DNA of 43,512 nucleotides from positions 1-43,512 of the forward strand of contig CAJWTV010000010.1 of the NCBI GenBank assembly GCA_913047375.1, read 5' to 3'. This document shows, in pieces, positions 17,919 to 26,687 of the stretch. Source of the stretch: an uncultured Polaribacter sp. (GTDB taxonomy: Bacteria; Bacteroidota; Bacteroidia; Flavobacteriales; Flavobacteriaceae). Position 1 is the first letter of the stretch, and each line of letters begins with the position of its first letter. Both the position numbers and the translations under genes were made by a program. The notes under the pieces are model-generated. The model searched no databases and had not been told where the DNA came from. It worked only from the letters and a program-made list of their open reading frames with translations.

Positions 17919-19408
17919 TAAACTCTTGAAAAAATAGATTTAAAGAACACATAACTAAATCCTATGAAAAGCATTAGATGAAAAGGAAATAATCCAAAAT
18001 CTCCGCCTTGGTTTCCAACTACAAAAGCACTGTACATTCCAAAAGCAAAATAGAGAGCTAAAATTCCTTCAGCAATAACATTAATTGATATTTTTTTCTT
18101 AATGTATTTATTACTTTTCCAACTATCCTGTACTGATTTTATATTAAATTTCGGTGTTCTAACAAATTCACTTTTTTTTCCAAAATGGCCCTCTAAAACG
18201 GCTATAGAATTATGCAGCGAAAATCCCATTGCAATTGAGAAAAAAGTGAAAAAAATTCCTATATATTTTATAAATTTCATAAATCCACCACCGTAACTTC
18301 TTTTGTACATGTGCCAGTAGCAAATAAAAAATATAATAGAGCTTATCACAAAGAAACTCATCATATAGAAATAATTCTTAAGATGCGCGTATTCATTTTT
18401 GATGTAAAGCATTGGTATGCTTAAAACAGCGACAATAAATACATTTAAAAACATAGAACTATTCAGTAAATGTAATAGACTATGAATTTTAGTTCTAAGA
18501 GGCAATTGTTTTGCCTTTAAAACTCTTTTTGACATTTTCTGAAAATTTTCTGCTCCACCTTTATTCCATCGAAACTGTTGAGATCGAGCAGCACTTATTA
18601 TTATAGGTAATTCAGCGGGTGTTTCTACATCTTCTAGATATTTAAACTTCCAATTTTTTAACTGTGCTCTGTAACTTAAATCCAAGTCTTCTGTAAGAGT
18701 GTCGCCTTCCCAATTTCCTGCATCATAGATACACTCTTTTCGCCAAAGACCGGCAGTCCCATTAAAGTTTATGAAATGATTTTTACTATTTCTACCAACT
18801 TGCTCTAAAGTAAAATGAGCATCTAAAGCAAAGGCTTGAATTTTTGTAAGTACCGAATAATTTCTATTTATATGTCCCCAACGAGTCTGGACTACACCAA
18901 TTTTTTTATCTTTAAAATACGGAACTGTTTTTAACAACCAATCTTGCTCTGGTAAAAAATCAGCATCAAAAATGGCAATAAATTCTCCTTTTGCTGATTC
19001 TAAACCTTCTTTTAATGCACCAGCTTTAAATCCTTTTCTATTAGTTCTGCATATATGTTTAATATCTAGACCTTGCTCTTGTAACTTTCTTACATGATTT
19101 TTAGTGGTTAAGACAGATTCATCAGTAGAATCATCTAAAACTTGTATTTCTAATCTATCTTTCGGATATTTTAATTTTGAGATATTATCCAATAAACGCT
19201 CCATTACATACATTTCATTAAAAACGGGAAGTTGTATGGTGATAAAAGGGACTTCTTCAATATTTGACAAATCGAATTTCGGAGAATTATCATCTTTTTT
19301 TTGAGCAGATAAATAATTAAATAATAAATTTAATTGAGCAAGAGCATACATGAAAATAAGCACTAGAGATATTGAGTAAACGGCTATTGTAAGATATTCA
19401 AAAATCAT
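17918..19408 (-). CDS. Cellulose-synthase-like family 2 glycosyltransferase
   Basis: This 496-residue membrane glycosyltransferase has an N-terminal helix (about 6-30), then a cytoplasmic GT-A domain with QLPVFNE (59-65), LDDSTDE (91-97), the metal-binding DAD (148-150), TED (239-241) and QQFRW (277-281). This D, DxD, TED, QxxRW set is that of processive or cellulose-synthase-like enzymes. About four or five C-terminal membrane segments follow (from about 310), which would form a channel or carrier-binding site. No PilZ domain is present. It overlaps both neighbours by a single base and is part of the three-glycosyltransferase operon. The sugar and product are unknown. Confidence 0.92.
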   Translation of the reverse strand: MIFEYLTIAVYSISLVLIFMYALAQLNLLFNYLSAQKKDDNSPKFDLSNIEEVPFITIQLPVFNEMYVMERLLDNISKLKYPKDRLEIQVLDDSTDESVLTTKNHVRKLQEQGLDIKHICRTNRKGFKAGALKEGLESAKGEFIAIFDADFLPEQDWLLKTVPYFKDKKIGVVQTRWGHINRNYSVLTKIQAFALDAHFTLEQVGRNSKNHFINFNGTAGLWRKECIYDAGNWEGDTLTEDLDLSYRAQLKNWKFKYLEDVETPAELPIIISAARSQQFRWNKGGAENFQKMSKRVLKAKQLPLRTKIHSLLHLLNSSMFLNVFIVAVLSIPMLYIKNEYAHLKNYFYMMSFFVISSIIFFICYWHMYKRSYGGGFMKFIKYIGIFFTFFSIAMGFSLHNSIAVLEGHFGKKSEFVRTPKFNIKSVQDSWKSNKYIKKKISINVIAEGILALYFAFGMYSAFVVGNQGGDFGLFPFHLMLFIGFSYVFFKSIFSRV

Positions 19409-20100
19409 TATTTAAAACTATATTTAAAAATCCAGTTTAAGATTTTAATCCCTGCTAAGATAGTACCTTTTAAGGTACCTGAGACTTTAGAGGTACCAAT
19501 TCTATTTCTATATTTTACAGGAATCTCTAAATAAGAAAATTTTTGTTTTAACGCTTTTAATTGCATCTCTATAGTCCATCCATATGTTTTGTCTTCCATT
19601 TTTAAGGCGATAAGTTTATCGTATTTAATTGCTCTAAACGGTCCTAGGTCTTTAAAAGAAGATTTAAATAGAATTTTCATTAAATATGTAGCAAGCCAAT
19701 TTCCGAAAATTTGTTGTGGAGTCATAGAACCCTTTTCTCTTTTCTCTTTTACTCTTGCTCCAAGGACAAAATCTATATTTTCCTCAATTATTGGAGTAAT
19801 TAATTCTATTAATTGTTCAGGGAAATCTGAATAATCACCATCTAAAAAAACAATAATCTCTGGTTTTATTTTTTGATTAGCAATATATTTCATACCCTTT
19901 AAACAAGCATACCCATATCCTTTTCTGGGTTCTTGTAAAACAGTTGCTCCAGCTTTGGTAGCATTTACTTCAGTATTATCGGTGGAATTATTACTAACAA
20001 CAATTATTTCATTTACTATACTTGGAATATCGTTTATGACTTTAGCTATCGAATCTGCTTCATTATATGCAGGAATAATTACTTTAATGTGTTGCTTCAT
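19408..20100 (-). CDS. DPM1-like family 2 glycosyltransferase (polyprenyl-phosphate sugar synthase)
   Basis: This 230-residue soluble GT2 has the GT-A fold markers VIIPAYNEADSIAKVI (7-22), VSNNSTDNT (35-43), GYGYACLKGM (61-70) and the DGD metal motif (87-89), then GARVKEKREKGSMTPQQIFGN and MQLKALKQ...EIPVKYRNRIGTSKVSG. It resembles dolichyl-phosphate mannose synthases lacking the C-terminal membrane domain. These move a sugar from a nucleotide donor to polyprenyl phosphate at the inner leaflet. The usual DDGSTD is SNNSTD here. It is the first glycosyltransferase of the operon, 72 bases after the small Cys-pair membrane protein gene. Confidence 0.9.
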   Translation of the reverse strand: MKQHIKVIIPAYNEADSIAKVINDIPSIVNEIIVVSNNSTDNTEVNATKAGATVLQEPRKGYGYACLKGMKYIANQKIKPEIIVFLDGDYSDFPEQLIELITPIIEENIDFVLGARVKEKREKGSMTPQQIFGNWLATYLMKILFKSSFKDLGPFRAIKYDKLIALKMEDKTYGWTIEMQLKALKQKFSYLEIPVKYRNRIGTSKVSGTLKGTILAGIKILNWIFKYSFK

Positions 20101-20172
20101 TCTCTAAAATTAAGTAGCCTATTCTTTTTTTTTATCAAAGATTTCTAAAGAAAACAAAATAAATTTTTAAGT

Positions 20173-20598
20173 TTAAGGAGTGTTTTTTAATTCCTTTTGT
20201 TGTTCCGGAACAATATATTCATCAAAATACCATGAGGACCATTTTTCTAATGTAAGAAAAAGACCAACGCCTAGAATAAGAATAGTCAAACTTAGAATTA
20301 TTAAATTAGCACGCTTTCTTTTTGGTTTTATAGAGCATTGATTTTGTTTTTTTCTAAATGAATAAACTCCATAAATACCAATACAAAAAGCAATTGCTTT
20401 AAGAATGAATGATCCGACACCAGAACTTCCGTCTTCCTTATAGAAGAAATCTGCAAAAGAAATAGCATAGACACCACCCATAAGTCCAAACATAAATAAT
20501 ACCGCCGGCGCTACACAACAAAGAATTCCAGCTATAGCTGCACTCAAAGAATATTTTAAACCCCATTTTATAAGATTTGGTTGTTTTTTTTGTGACAT
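20173..20598 (-). CDS. Small membrane protein with Cys pair, MerT-like
   Basis: This 141-residue protein has about four hydrophobic segments (roughly 14-33, 37-50, 63-80, 97-117). The first contains SAAIAGILCCVAPAVLFMFG, a vicinal cysteine pair followed by Pro in a Gly/Ala helix, like the metal-binding first helix of MerT-type transporters. The C terminus is soluble with charged residues (EYIVPEQQKELKN). A role in metal or thiol transport is inference from the Cys pair alone. It lies 39 bases after alr and 72 before the DPM1-like gene, all on the minus strand. Confidence 0.7.
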   Translation of the reverse strand: MSQKKQPNLIKWGLKYSLSAAIAGILCCVAPAVLFMFGLMGGVYAISFADFFYKEDGSSGVGSFILKAIAFCIGIYGVYSFRKKQNQCSIKPKRKRANLIILSLTILILGVGLFLTLEKWSSWYFDEYIVPEQQKELKNTP

Positions 20599-20637
20599 TT
20601 TTTTATTTTTTATAAAGTTATTTAATCTATTTTAAAT

Positions 20638-21738
20638 TTATTTTTTTAATGTTTTTTGAACACGTTGAGAAATTGAAGTTAAGGTTTCATAAGGTATTGT
20701 TTGAGAAATACAAGAAATATTCTGTATCATTTCTTGAGTATTAAAAATAATAACTTCATCTCCTTCTGCACAATTAATTTTTGTAACATCAACCATAATC
20801 ATATCCATACAAACGTTTCCAATAATTTCTGCTTTTTGCTTTTTGATTAATACGTGACCTTTATTATTACCTAGTTTTCTGGAAATTCCGTCTGCATGAC
20901 CTATGGGAATTGTGGCTGTTTTTATAAAACCACCTGCAATAAAAGCCTTGTTATATCCAACAGTTTCGCCTGGTTTAATTTCATGAATTTGTGAAATTAT
21001 GGATTTTAAATTATGTGTATTTTTAAGTTTAGATGTTTCAATGTTATCATTTCCAAATCCGTACAAACCAATACCAATTCTAACCATATTAAATTGTGCA
21101 TCAGGATAATTTACAACACCAGAAGTATTCAAAATATGTAATATGGGTTTGTATCCTAATTGGGTATAACACTGCTTACTTAAATTAGAGAAATTATGAA
21201 TTTGATTAAGTGTAAAACCTTTTTCTTCTAAATCTTCACTTGCAGCTAAATGAGAAAAAATAGATTGTATTTTTATGTTGTTTAGTTGCTTTAAACTCGA
21301 TAAGATTTTAGGAATATCTTTTTCTCCAAAGCCCAACCTATTCAAACCAGTATTAAATTTTATATGTACCGGGTAATTAATGAGAGAGATCTCTCTAGAT
21401 AAGTTTAAAAAGGCATTAAAAATTTTAAAATTATATAGATTTGGTTCTAATTTATATTCAACAATAGATTGAAGATTTGGTGTCTGCGGATGTAAAACTA
21501 AAATAGGGTTACTAACACCCTCTTGCCTCAAAGCAATTCCTTCATGAGCATAAGCCACAGCAAAATAATCCACTTTATCTTCTAGGAATTTAGCAATTTT
21601 AACTCCATCACCACCGTAACCAAATGCCTTTACAACAGCTAATATTTTAGTTTTGGGATTTAGTTTTTTCTTGAAATAATTTAGATTATGTTCAAGTGCG
21701 CTTCCATCAATTTCTAAAATAGTTACATGATTATTCAT
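20638..21738 (-). CDS. alr: Alanine racemase
   Basis: This 366-residue PLP enzyme interconverts L- and D-alanine for peptidoglycan. The PLP lysine is Lys37 in AVVKAFGYGGDG (a variant of the common AVVKANAYGHG). Other landmarks are HIKFNTGLNRLGF, VNYPDAQFNMVRIGIGLYG, GETVGYNKAF, which carries the second catalytic base (Tyr), and CMDMIMVDVT. It sits 18 bases after tdk on the same strand, so the two are likely cotranscribed. Length and domain order are complete. Confidence 0.95.
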   Translation of the reverse strand: MNNHVTILEIDGSALEHNLNYFKKKLNPKTKILAVVKAFGYGGDGVKIAKFLEDKVDYFAVAYAHEGIALRQEGVSNPILVLHPQTPNLQSIVEYKLEPNLYNFKIFNAFLNLSREISLINYPVHIKFNTGLNRLGFGEKDIPKILSSLKQLNNIKIQSIFSHLAASEDLEEKGFTLNQIHNFSNLSKQCYTQLGYKPILHILNTSGVVNYPDAQFNMVRIGIGLYGFGNDNIETSKLKNTHNLKSIISQIHEIKPGETVGYNKAFIAGGFIKTATIPIGHADGISRKLGNNKGHVLIKKQKAEIIGNVCMDMIMVDVTKINCAEGDEVIIFNTQEMIQNISCISQTIPYETLTSISQRVQKTLKK

Positions 21739-21756
21739 CGTTAAATTAAACTAGGA

Positions 21757-22389
21757 TTAGAGATCATTTAAATTTCTTGTAGTATCATTCTCTGATGCAA
21801 TTTCTTCCTTTTGATTTTTTAATGCTTTGTAATATGCGGCTCTACTTAAAGGTTCATATTCTTGTGTTTCCCCTAGCATAACAATATTATCATTTTGTGC
21901 CTTTCTAAAGCTGTAATTTGCAAGATTCCCAGTATGCGTGCAAACAGCATGAACTTTGGTTACATACTCTGCTGTTGCCATTAGAGCTGGCATAGGTCCA
22001 AAAGGATTTCCCTTAAAATCCATATCTAAGCCCGCAACTATTACACGAATTCCTCGATTTGCTAAATCGTTACAAACAGCCACAATTTCGTCATCAAAAA
22101 ATTGAGCTTCATCTATTCCAACAACATCTACATCATTAGCCAGCAATCGGATATTGGATGCAACTGGAACTGCCGTAGAACGAATTCGACTATCATTGTG
22201 AGACACCACTTCGTTATCATCATAACGGGTGTCTATTTTAGGTTTGAAAATCTCTATACGCTGTTTAGCAAATTGCGCTCGTTTTAGCCTTCTAATTAAT
22301 TCTTCTGTTTTTCCAGAAAACATAGAACCACAAATTACTTCTATCCATCCAAATTGTTCTGTATGATTTACTGTATTTTCAAGAAACAT
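21757..22389 (-). CDS. tdk: Thymidine kinase
   Basis: This 210-residue type II thymidine kinase phosphorylates thymidine in the salvage pathway. The P-loop GSMFSGKT is at 21-28, the DEAQFF block at 93-98, and the substrate lasso near 150-165 ([14 protein letters not shown]). The family normally has two CxxC pairs that bind structural zinc. Here only Cys150 remains in the first and the second region reads [13 protein letters not shown] with no cysteine, so the zinc site looks lost. It is first in the tdk-alr run on the minus strand. Confidence 0.95.
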   Translation of the reverse strand: MFLENTVNHTEQFGWIEVICGSMFSGKTEELIRRLKRAQFAKQRIEIFKPKIDTRYDDNEVVSHNDSRIRSTAVPVASNIRLLANDVDVVGIDEAQFFDDEIVAVCNDLANRGIRVIVAGLDMDFKGNPFGPMPALMATAEYVTKVHAVCTHTGNLANYSFRKAQNDNIVMLGETQEYEPLSRAAYYKALKNQKEEIASENDTTRNLNDL

Positions 22390-22442
22390 TTTGTAATTTT
22401 AGGCATTAGGTTTTTTAAATTTTATGTTAATTTGATAAATAA

Positions 22443-22450
22443 CAAATTTA
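22443..22450 (-). promoter_or_regulatory. -7 box candidate for the tdk operon
   Basis: TAAATTTG on the minus strand matches TANNTTTG and ends 53 bases before the tdk ATG. No -33 TTG lies at 17-23 bases. Confidence 0.35.
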
Positions 22451-22490
22451 AGAATATTTATAATTAAAAAATAAATTCAAGATACAACTT

Positions 22491-23342
22491 ATGCACAAAA
22501 AGTTAGAAGCAGATTTAATAAGTTTAGCGCACAGTATTTTACAGATGAAAAACAGAGATGATGTCTTTGCTTTAGAGGAAAAAGCAAAAGTAATTGTTAG
22601 TAAATTATCGATGTTAGCTTTTGTTGAAACATATGTAAATACGACTCCTAATTTAAAAGAAACTAAAGAAGAATTGATTTTTAAAATTGAAAAAGCATTT
22701 GAAAATAAAAATTTGACTGATGTTAGTGAAGAAATAGTTACTGATGATATAGAAATCAATAAAGAAGCTGAATCGATTGAAATAATCGTAGAAGAAGTAA
22801 TCAAAGAGGTCTTAGTCACTGACGATATAATTATAACTGAAGAACAAGAAGAACAAGAAGAACAAGAAGAAGAAGAAGAAGAAGAAGAAGAAGAAGAAGA
22901 AGAAGAAGAAGAAGAAGAAACACCTGAACTTGAACAACCTTTTGCTGAATTAGAAGAAACATTATTTTCTGTAAAAACATCTAATGAAGATGATAAAAGC
23001 GATATTGAAATAAAAACATCTTCATTGGAGGAGGAGCTAAAAGATACATTCCCTGTAGATATGATGGCGAATTTATTTGAATCAGTTCAGCCAAAATCTT
23101 TAAATGATGCATTGACAAAAAATATTCAAATAGGATTAAATGATAGAATTGCTTTTGTAAAGAATTTATTTGATGGCAGTCAAGAAGATTTTAACAGAGT
23201 GGTTTCTCAATTAAATTCTTTTAAAACAGAAAAAGAAGCAAGAAAATTCATCAATAAAATGGTGAAGCCAGATTATAAATGGGATGACCAAGAAGAATAT
23301 GAAGCTCGTTTTATGGAAATAGTTCAAAGAAAATTCGATTAA
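22491..23342 (+). CDS. Acidic protein with poly-Glu tract, unknown function
   Basis: This is a 283-residue, strongly acidic cytoplasmic protein. Residues 1-70 look helical, and the middle (about 80-150) is low complexity, ending in a run of 18 consecutive Glu encoded only by GAA. After a linker, the C-terminal domain (about 185-283: FPVDMMANLFESVQPKSLNDALTKN, LNDRIAFVKNLFDGSQEDFNRVVSQLNSF, KWDDQEEYEARFMEIVQRKF) is well ordered and is the part likely to be conserved. I know of no assigned function. It is divergent from tdk and only 9 bases upstream of the GT4 gene. Confidence 0.85.
   Translation: MHKKLEADLISLAHSILQMKNRDDVFALEEKAKVIVSKLSMLAFVETYVNTTPNLKETKEELIFKIEKAFENKNLTDVSEEIVTDDIEINKEAESIEIIVEEVIKEVLVTDDIIITEEQEEQEEQEEEEEEEEEEEEEEEEEETPELEQPFAELEETLFSVKTSNEDDKSDIEIKTSSLEEELKDTFPVDMMANLFESVQPKSLNDALTKNIQIGLNDRIAFVKNLFDGSQEDFNRVVSQLNSFKTEKEARKFINKMVKPDYKWDDQEEYEARFMEIVQRKFD
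22864..22919 (+). repeat. Pure GAA trinucleotide microsatellite inside a gene
   Basis: Eighteen uninterrupted GAA codons run at 22866-22919, preceded by imperfect GAA-GAA-CAA units from about 22841. The repeat is in frame and encodes poly-Glu, so changes of whole units alter length without a frameshift. The absence of any GAG codon argues for recent slippage rather than protein-level selection alone. Confidence 0.95.
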
Positions 23343-23351
23343 AGCTAACTT

Positions 23352-24329
23352 TTGAAACCTATTTTAATACATACACATTTTCACAAACGAAGAACGGGAG
23401 TAACTAGAAGCATAGAGAATGTTAGCCCCAACTTTTATGACTCCTATGAATCATATATTTATGGAAATACAGTTGATGGGGATAAGATTACTACTTTAGG
23501 ATTAGCTTCAATTTTATTTTCATCGAGAAAAGTTATAGTTCATTGTCATAGGAATAACGAGATTATTAGAATGCTGATTTTTCGTTTTTTTGGAGCAAAA
23601 TTTAATTTAATAGCTACTCGTCACGCAGAGACTTCGCCCTCAAAACTCACTTTAGAATTATTTAAAAAAGTTGATAATGTAATTACGCTTACTAAAAGCA
23701 TGAGTGAAAGTTTAGGTATTAAAAACACAATTATTAGCCATGGTGTAGATATAGATTTATTTATACCTAAAGAGGGTATAACTTTAAACACAATTTCACA
23801 AAAAAATATTATTCTTTGTGTTGGTAGAGTTAGAAAATCTAAAGGGCAAGTTGTCCTTTTAGATGCGGCTAAAGTCTTAAAGGATAATAAAGATTGGGCA
23901 TTAGTTGTCGTCGGAAAAGTAGATAAACCTATTTTTTTAGAAGAATTAAAAGTAATTACAAATAAGCATTCTATAGATAATCAAGTATATTTCATAGATG
24001 AAACATCTGATATTATAACTTATTATCAAGCTGCAAAAATAGTAATTTCACCTAGTTTTTCCGAAGGGTTTTCTTTAGTTATTGCCGAAGCAATGTCTTG
24101 TGGTTGTTCTGTAATTGCCACTAAAAATGTAGGTATTCATTCGTCATTAGTGAGCCACAATAATAACGGATATCTTTTTGAAGCAGGTAATATTGCTGAA
24201 TTGGAAAATTTGATTTTACAGTTAATAAAAAAAGAAGTTCCATTTTTAGGAGATCAAGCTAGAGAAGAAATACTCAGAAATTGGAGTGCAAAAAAAGAAG
24301 CTAATAATTTAATGGAGTTGTATAAATAA
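23352..24329 (+). CDS. Family 4 glycosyltransferase
   Basis: This 325-residue GT-B fold enzyme has a donor-binding half with IILCVGRVRKSKGQVVLLDAA and the EX7E region FSEGFSLVIAEAMSCGCSVIAT, both typical of GT4. The N-terminal half (ILIHTHFHKRRTGVTRSIENV) is the acceptor domain. It probably adds a sugar to a lipid or surface glycan in the cytoplasm. The start is a TTG codon 9 bases after the acidic-protein gene, giving MKPILIHTHFH; no ATG is suitable. It is followed 11 bases later by the DUF3089 gene, all on the plus strand. Confidence 0.92.
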   Translation: MKPILIHTHFHKRRTGVTRSIENVSPNFYDSYESYIYGNTVDGDKITTLGLASILFSSRKVIVHCHRNNEIIRMLIFRFFGAKFNLIATRHAETSPSKLTLELFKKVDNVITLTKSMSESLGIKNTIISHGVDIDLFIPKEGITLNTISQKNIILCVGRVRKSKGQVVLLDAAKVLKDNKDWALVVVGKVDKPIFLEELKVITNKHSIDNQVYFIDETSDIITYYQAAKIVISPSFSEGFSLVIAEAMSCGCSVIATKNVGIHSSLVSHNNNGYLFEAGNIAELENLILQLIKKEVPFLGDQAREEILRNWSAKKEANNLMELYK

Positions 24330-24340
24330 TAATTTAAATA

Positions 24341-25348
24341 ATGAAGAAATTTACTTTTTTACTATTATCTATTTGTTTTTTAGTTAGTTGTAAATCTACC
24401 CAAAAAATTCAAAATTTTGTGGAATCAAATATACCATCAGCACCAAATTATAATCAAGAAAAAAATTGGGCTGTTTTGCCTAATATATATTCAAATGAAT
24501 TGAAAGAATTTTCATCCAAAGAAATGGATACTTTAAAAGCCGACGTATTTTATGTTTATCCAACGTTGAATACAGAGAAAGATGATATTAGATGGAATGT
24601 TCCTATTGAGGATAAAGTACAGCAAAATAAAGTATTAAATAAAGCAGTTTTATTTCAAGCTTCAGCATTCTTAACCTCAGGGCAATTGTATGTACCATAC
24701 TATAGACAAGCACATCTTAGATCCTATGATATGTTAGAGAATGGTGGAAAAAAAGCACTTTTATTAGCGTATTCTGATATTAAAAAAGCATTTGAAATAT
24801 ACTTAAAAAAGTACAATAAAGGGAGACCTATTATATTAGCGAGCCATAGTCAAGGCTCAACACATACTAAATTTTTATTGAGAGATTTTTTTGATAATAA
24901 ACCTTTACAAGAAAAATTAATTGCTGCTTATATAGTGGGTACTATAATAAAACCCAACTTATATAAAACTATAAAACCGATGACAAAACCAAATTCAACT
25001 GGAGGATTGGTTGGGTGGAATACATTTAAAAAAGGATATTATACTAAAAACAAGGATTTTTATAAAGGTAGTTTAACAACAAACCCGATTACATGGGATG
25101 ATAAAAAACATACAACTTTAAATCAACATAAAGGATTCTTGTATTCAAATAAGAAATTATATTCTAAAGCTTTGAAAATTGAAGTTATTGACGGTTTAAT
25201 TTGGTCTACAAATCCTAAATTTCCAATGCATTTTTTTATGTCTTTCATGAAAAATTATCACGTGGGAGATATCAATCTATTTTGGCAAGATATTAGAGAA
25301 AATTCAGAGTTAAGAACAAGAACTTTTTTTGAGAAAACTAATTTATAA
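24341..25348 (+). CDS. DUF3089 lipoprotein, alpha/beta-hydrolase-like
   Basis: This 335-residue protein has a lipoprotein signal peptide with lipobox LVSC (Cys17). The mature part matches DUF3089: ADVFYVYPTLN, VPYYRQAHLRS, the nucleophile elbow ILASHSQGSTH (Ser170) and LVGWNTFKKGY. This implies a serine hydrolase of the alpha/beta fold anchored to the outer membrane or envelope; the substrate is unknown. It lies 11 bases after the GT4 gene and overlaps the 3' end of the ArsC/Spx gene by 11 bases on the opposite strand. Confidence 0.9.
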   Translation: MKKFTFLLLSICFLVSCKSTQKIQNFVESNIPSAPNYNQEKNWAVLPNIYSNELKEFSSKEMDTLKADVFYVYPTLNTEKDDIRWNVPIEDKVQQNKVLNKAVLFQASAFLTSGQLYVPYYRQAHLRSYDMLENGGKKALLLAYSDIKKAFEIYLKKYNKGRPIILASHSQGSTHTKFLLRDFFDNKPLQEKLIAAYIVGTIIKPNLYKTIKPMTKPNSTGGLVGWNTFKKGYYTKNKDFYKGSLTTNPITWDDKKHTTLNQHKGFLYSNKKLYSKALKIEVIDGLIWSTNPKFPMHFFMSFMKNYHVGDINLFWQDIRENSELRTRTFFEKTNL

Positions 25349-25685
25349 TTTTTTTTAATTTTTCAATAACTTTTTTACTATTCCCAATAAAAATTTCGTT
25401 TTTAAAAATAAATACGGGTCGTTTTAGAAAAGTATATTCTTTCAAAATAAGTTGTCTATAATCTATTTCAGATACTTCCTTATTTTTTAAATCCATAGAT
25501 GTATAAAGCTTTGCTCTTTTATTAAATAAAGCTTCATAACTTTTTGAATACTTATACATTTCTTCTAATTGTATATTATTAATGGGGTTTGATTTAATTT
25601 CTTGTTGATCAAAATCACTAATATTTAGTTCTCTTAGTATCCTTCTGCAGGTATCACAAGTTTTTAAAAAATAGACTTTCTTCAT
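25338..25685 (-). CDS. ArsC/Spx family thioredoxin-fold protein
   Basis: This 115-residue protein has the ArsC/Spx thioredoxin fold. The redox motif is LKTCDTCRRILREL, a CxxC pair at 10-13, where ArsC-type reductases use the first Cys and Spx uses a CxxC switch. The tail has LKRPVFIFKNEIFIGNSKK, which corresponds to the family's cis-Pro loop (KRPVI). Arsenate reduction is not established, since the three Arg residues of true ArsC are not clearly seen. The 3' end overlaps the DUF3089 gene by 11 bases. Confidence 0.88.
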   Translation of the reverse strand: MKKVYFLKTCDTCRRILRELNISDFDQQEIKSNPINNIQLEEMYKYSKSYEALFNKRAKLYTSMDLKNKEVSEIDYRQLILKEYTFLKRPVFIFKNEIFIGNSKKVIEKLKKIIN

Positions 25686-25728
25686 TATTTAATATTATTA
25701 TATTTACAATTCAAAATTAACCATAAAA

Positions 25729-26184
25729 ATGAAAACACAATTCGATGTTTTAAGAAAATCTCGAGAATTAATTTTAGAAGAATTAGACGGATTAACATTA
25801 GATCAAATTCATATAATCCCTTTGGGGTTTAAAAATAATATTGCTTGGAATGTTGCACATTTAGTAGTTACCCAACAGCTATTACATTATAAGCTATCAG
25901 GTTTAAATTGTTTGTGTCCAGATGATTTAATTAAAGCACACACAAAAGGAACTTTTCCAACAAAGATATTCACTGATCAAGAATTTAATGAAGTCAAAGA
26001 ATTGTTAGTAGGTTTGCCAGATACTCTAGAAGAAGATTTTGATGCCGGAATTTTTAAGGAATATAAAGCTTATCCATCAAGTACAGGTTTTGTTATAGAC
26101 TCATTTGAATCAGCTTTAGTATTTAATAATTTTCATGAAGGAATTCATTATGGTATTGTAAGATCTATTAAGAAGTTTTTATAA
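25729..26184 (+). CDS. DinB family protein
   Basis: This 151-residue four-helix-bundle protein of the DinB/YfiT family has the expected metal-binding histidines visible in WNVAHLVVTQQLLHY and NFHEGIHYGIVRSIKKF (HxxxH near the C terminus). Members are metal-dependent and often thiol-linked enzymes, but no specific activity can be assigned here. The start ATG is 43 bases from the divergent ArsC/Spx gene. The stop overlaps the 3' end of the YqiA-like gene by 6 bases on the opposite strand. Confidence 0.9.
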   Translation: MKTQFDVLRKSRELILEELDGLTLDQIHIIPLGFKNNIAWNVAHLVVTQQLLHYKLSGLNCLCPDDLIKAHTKGTFPTKIFTDQEFNEVKELLVGLPDTLEEDFDAGIFKEYKAYPSSTGFVIDSFESALVFNNFHEGIHYGIVRSIKKFL

Positions 26185-26676
26185 TATTTTGTTATAAAAA
26201 TATTCTGAACTCTCCTTAAAAGTATTTATATCAATTTGATGCTCAAGCTTAGGGTATTTAATTATTTCATAATTAGTCTCCATTAAATTTTCTTTAAGAA
26301 ATTCATTGGTATAAAAAGGGCTTACAATTTTGTCTTTTTCTCCAAGAATTATCAATTTATAAGGACTTTTATTATGATTAATTTCAAAGTGAATTATAGA
26401 ATTATCTATATTTAAAGCAGGATTATATAGTAATGCGGGTATCTTATGTTTTTCAGCCAGCCAGTAACCTAGCATACCACCAAAACTACTTCCAACGATG
26501 CAGTTAACTCCTTTATTTAATATTAAATCAGATAATATATTAAAACTATCTGGTTGATTATGATAATTTAAATGTAGCGCATAACTTGTGGAATAATTTT
26601 CAATAATTTCAATTTTATCTTTGTTAGGTTTACTATCTAAGCCGTGAATATAAAGAGTAATTATTTTTTTCTTCAA
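26179..26676 (-). CDS. YqiA/YcfP-like alpha/beta hydrolase
   Basis: This 165-residue protein is a short alpha/beta-fold hydrolase: ITLYIHGLDSKPNKDK at the N terminus, the nucleophile elbow IVGSSFGGMLGYWLAEK, and the likely catalytic Asp and His in LGEKDKIVSP and LEHQIDINTF. This matches the YqiA/YcfP group, whose substrates are mostly unknown. It lies 11 bases downstream of the Ig-like lipoprotein gene on the same strand and is probably cotranscribed with it. Confidence 0.88.
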   Translation of the reverse strand: MKKKIITLYIHGLDSKPNKDKIEIIENYSTSYALHLNYHNQPDSFNILSDLILNKGVNCIVGSSFGGMLGYWLAEKHKIPALLYNPALNIDNSIIHFEINHNKSPYKLIILGEKDKIVSPFYTNEFLKENLMETNYEIIKYPKLEHQIDINTFKESSEYFYNKIL

Positions 26677-26687
26677 ATTATATTTGA

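Noticed and set aside
22448-22819. 123-codon minus-strand Ser/Ile-rich frame
   Set aside because: Shadow of the acidic protein gene on the opposite strand.
22841-22920. Possible CRISPR or tandem array
   Set aside because: The period is three bases with no spacers; it is a coding microsatellite.
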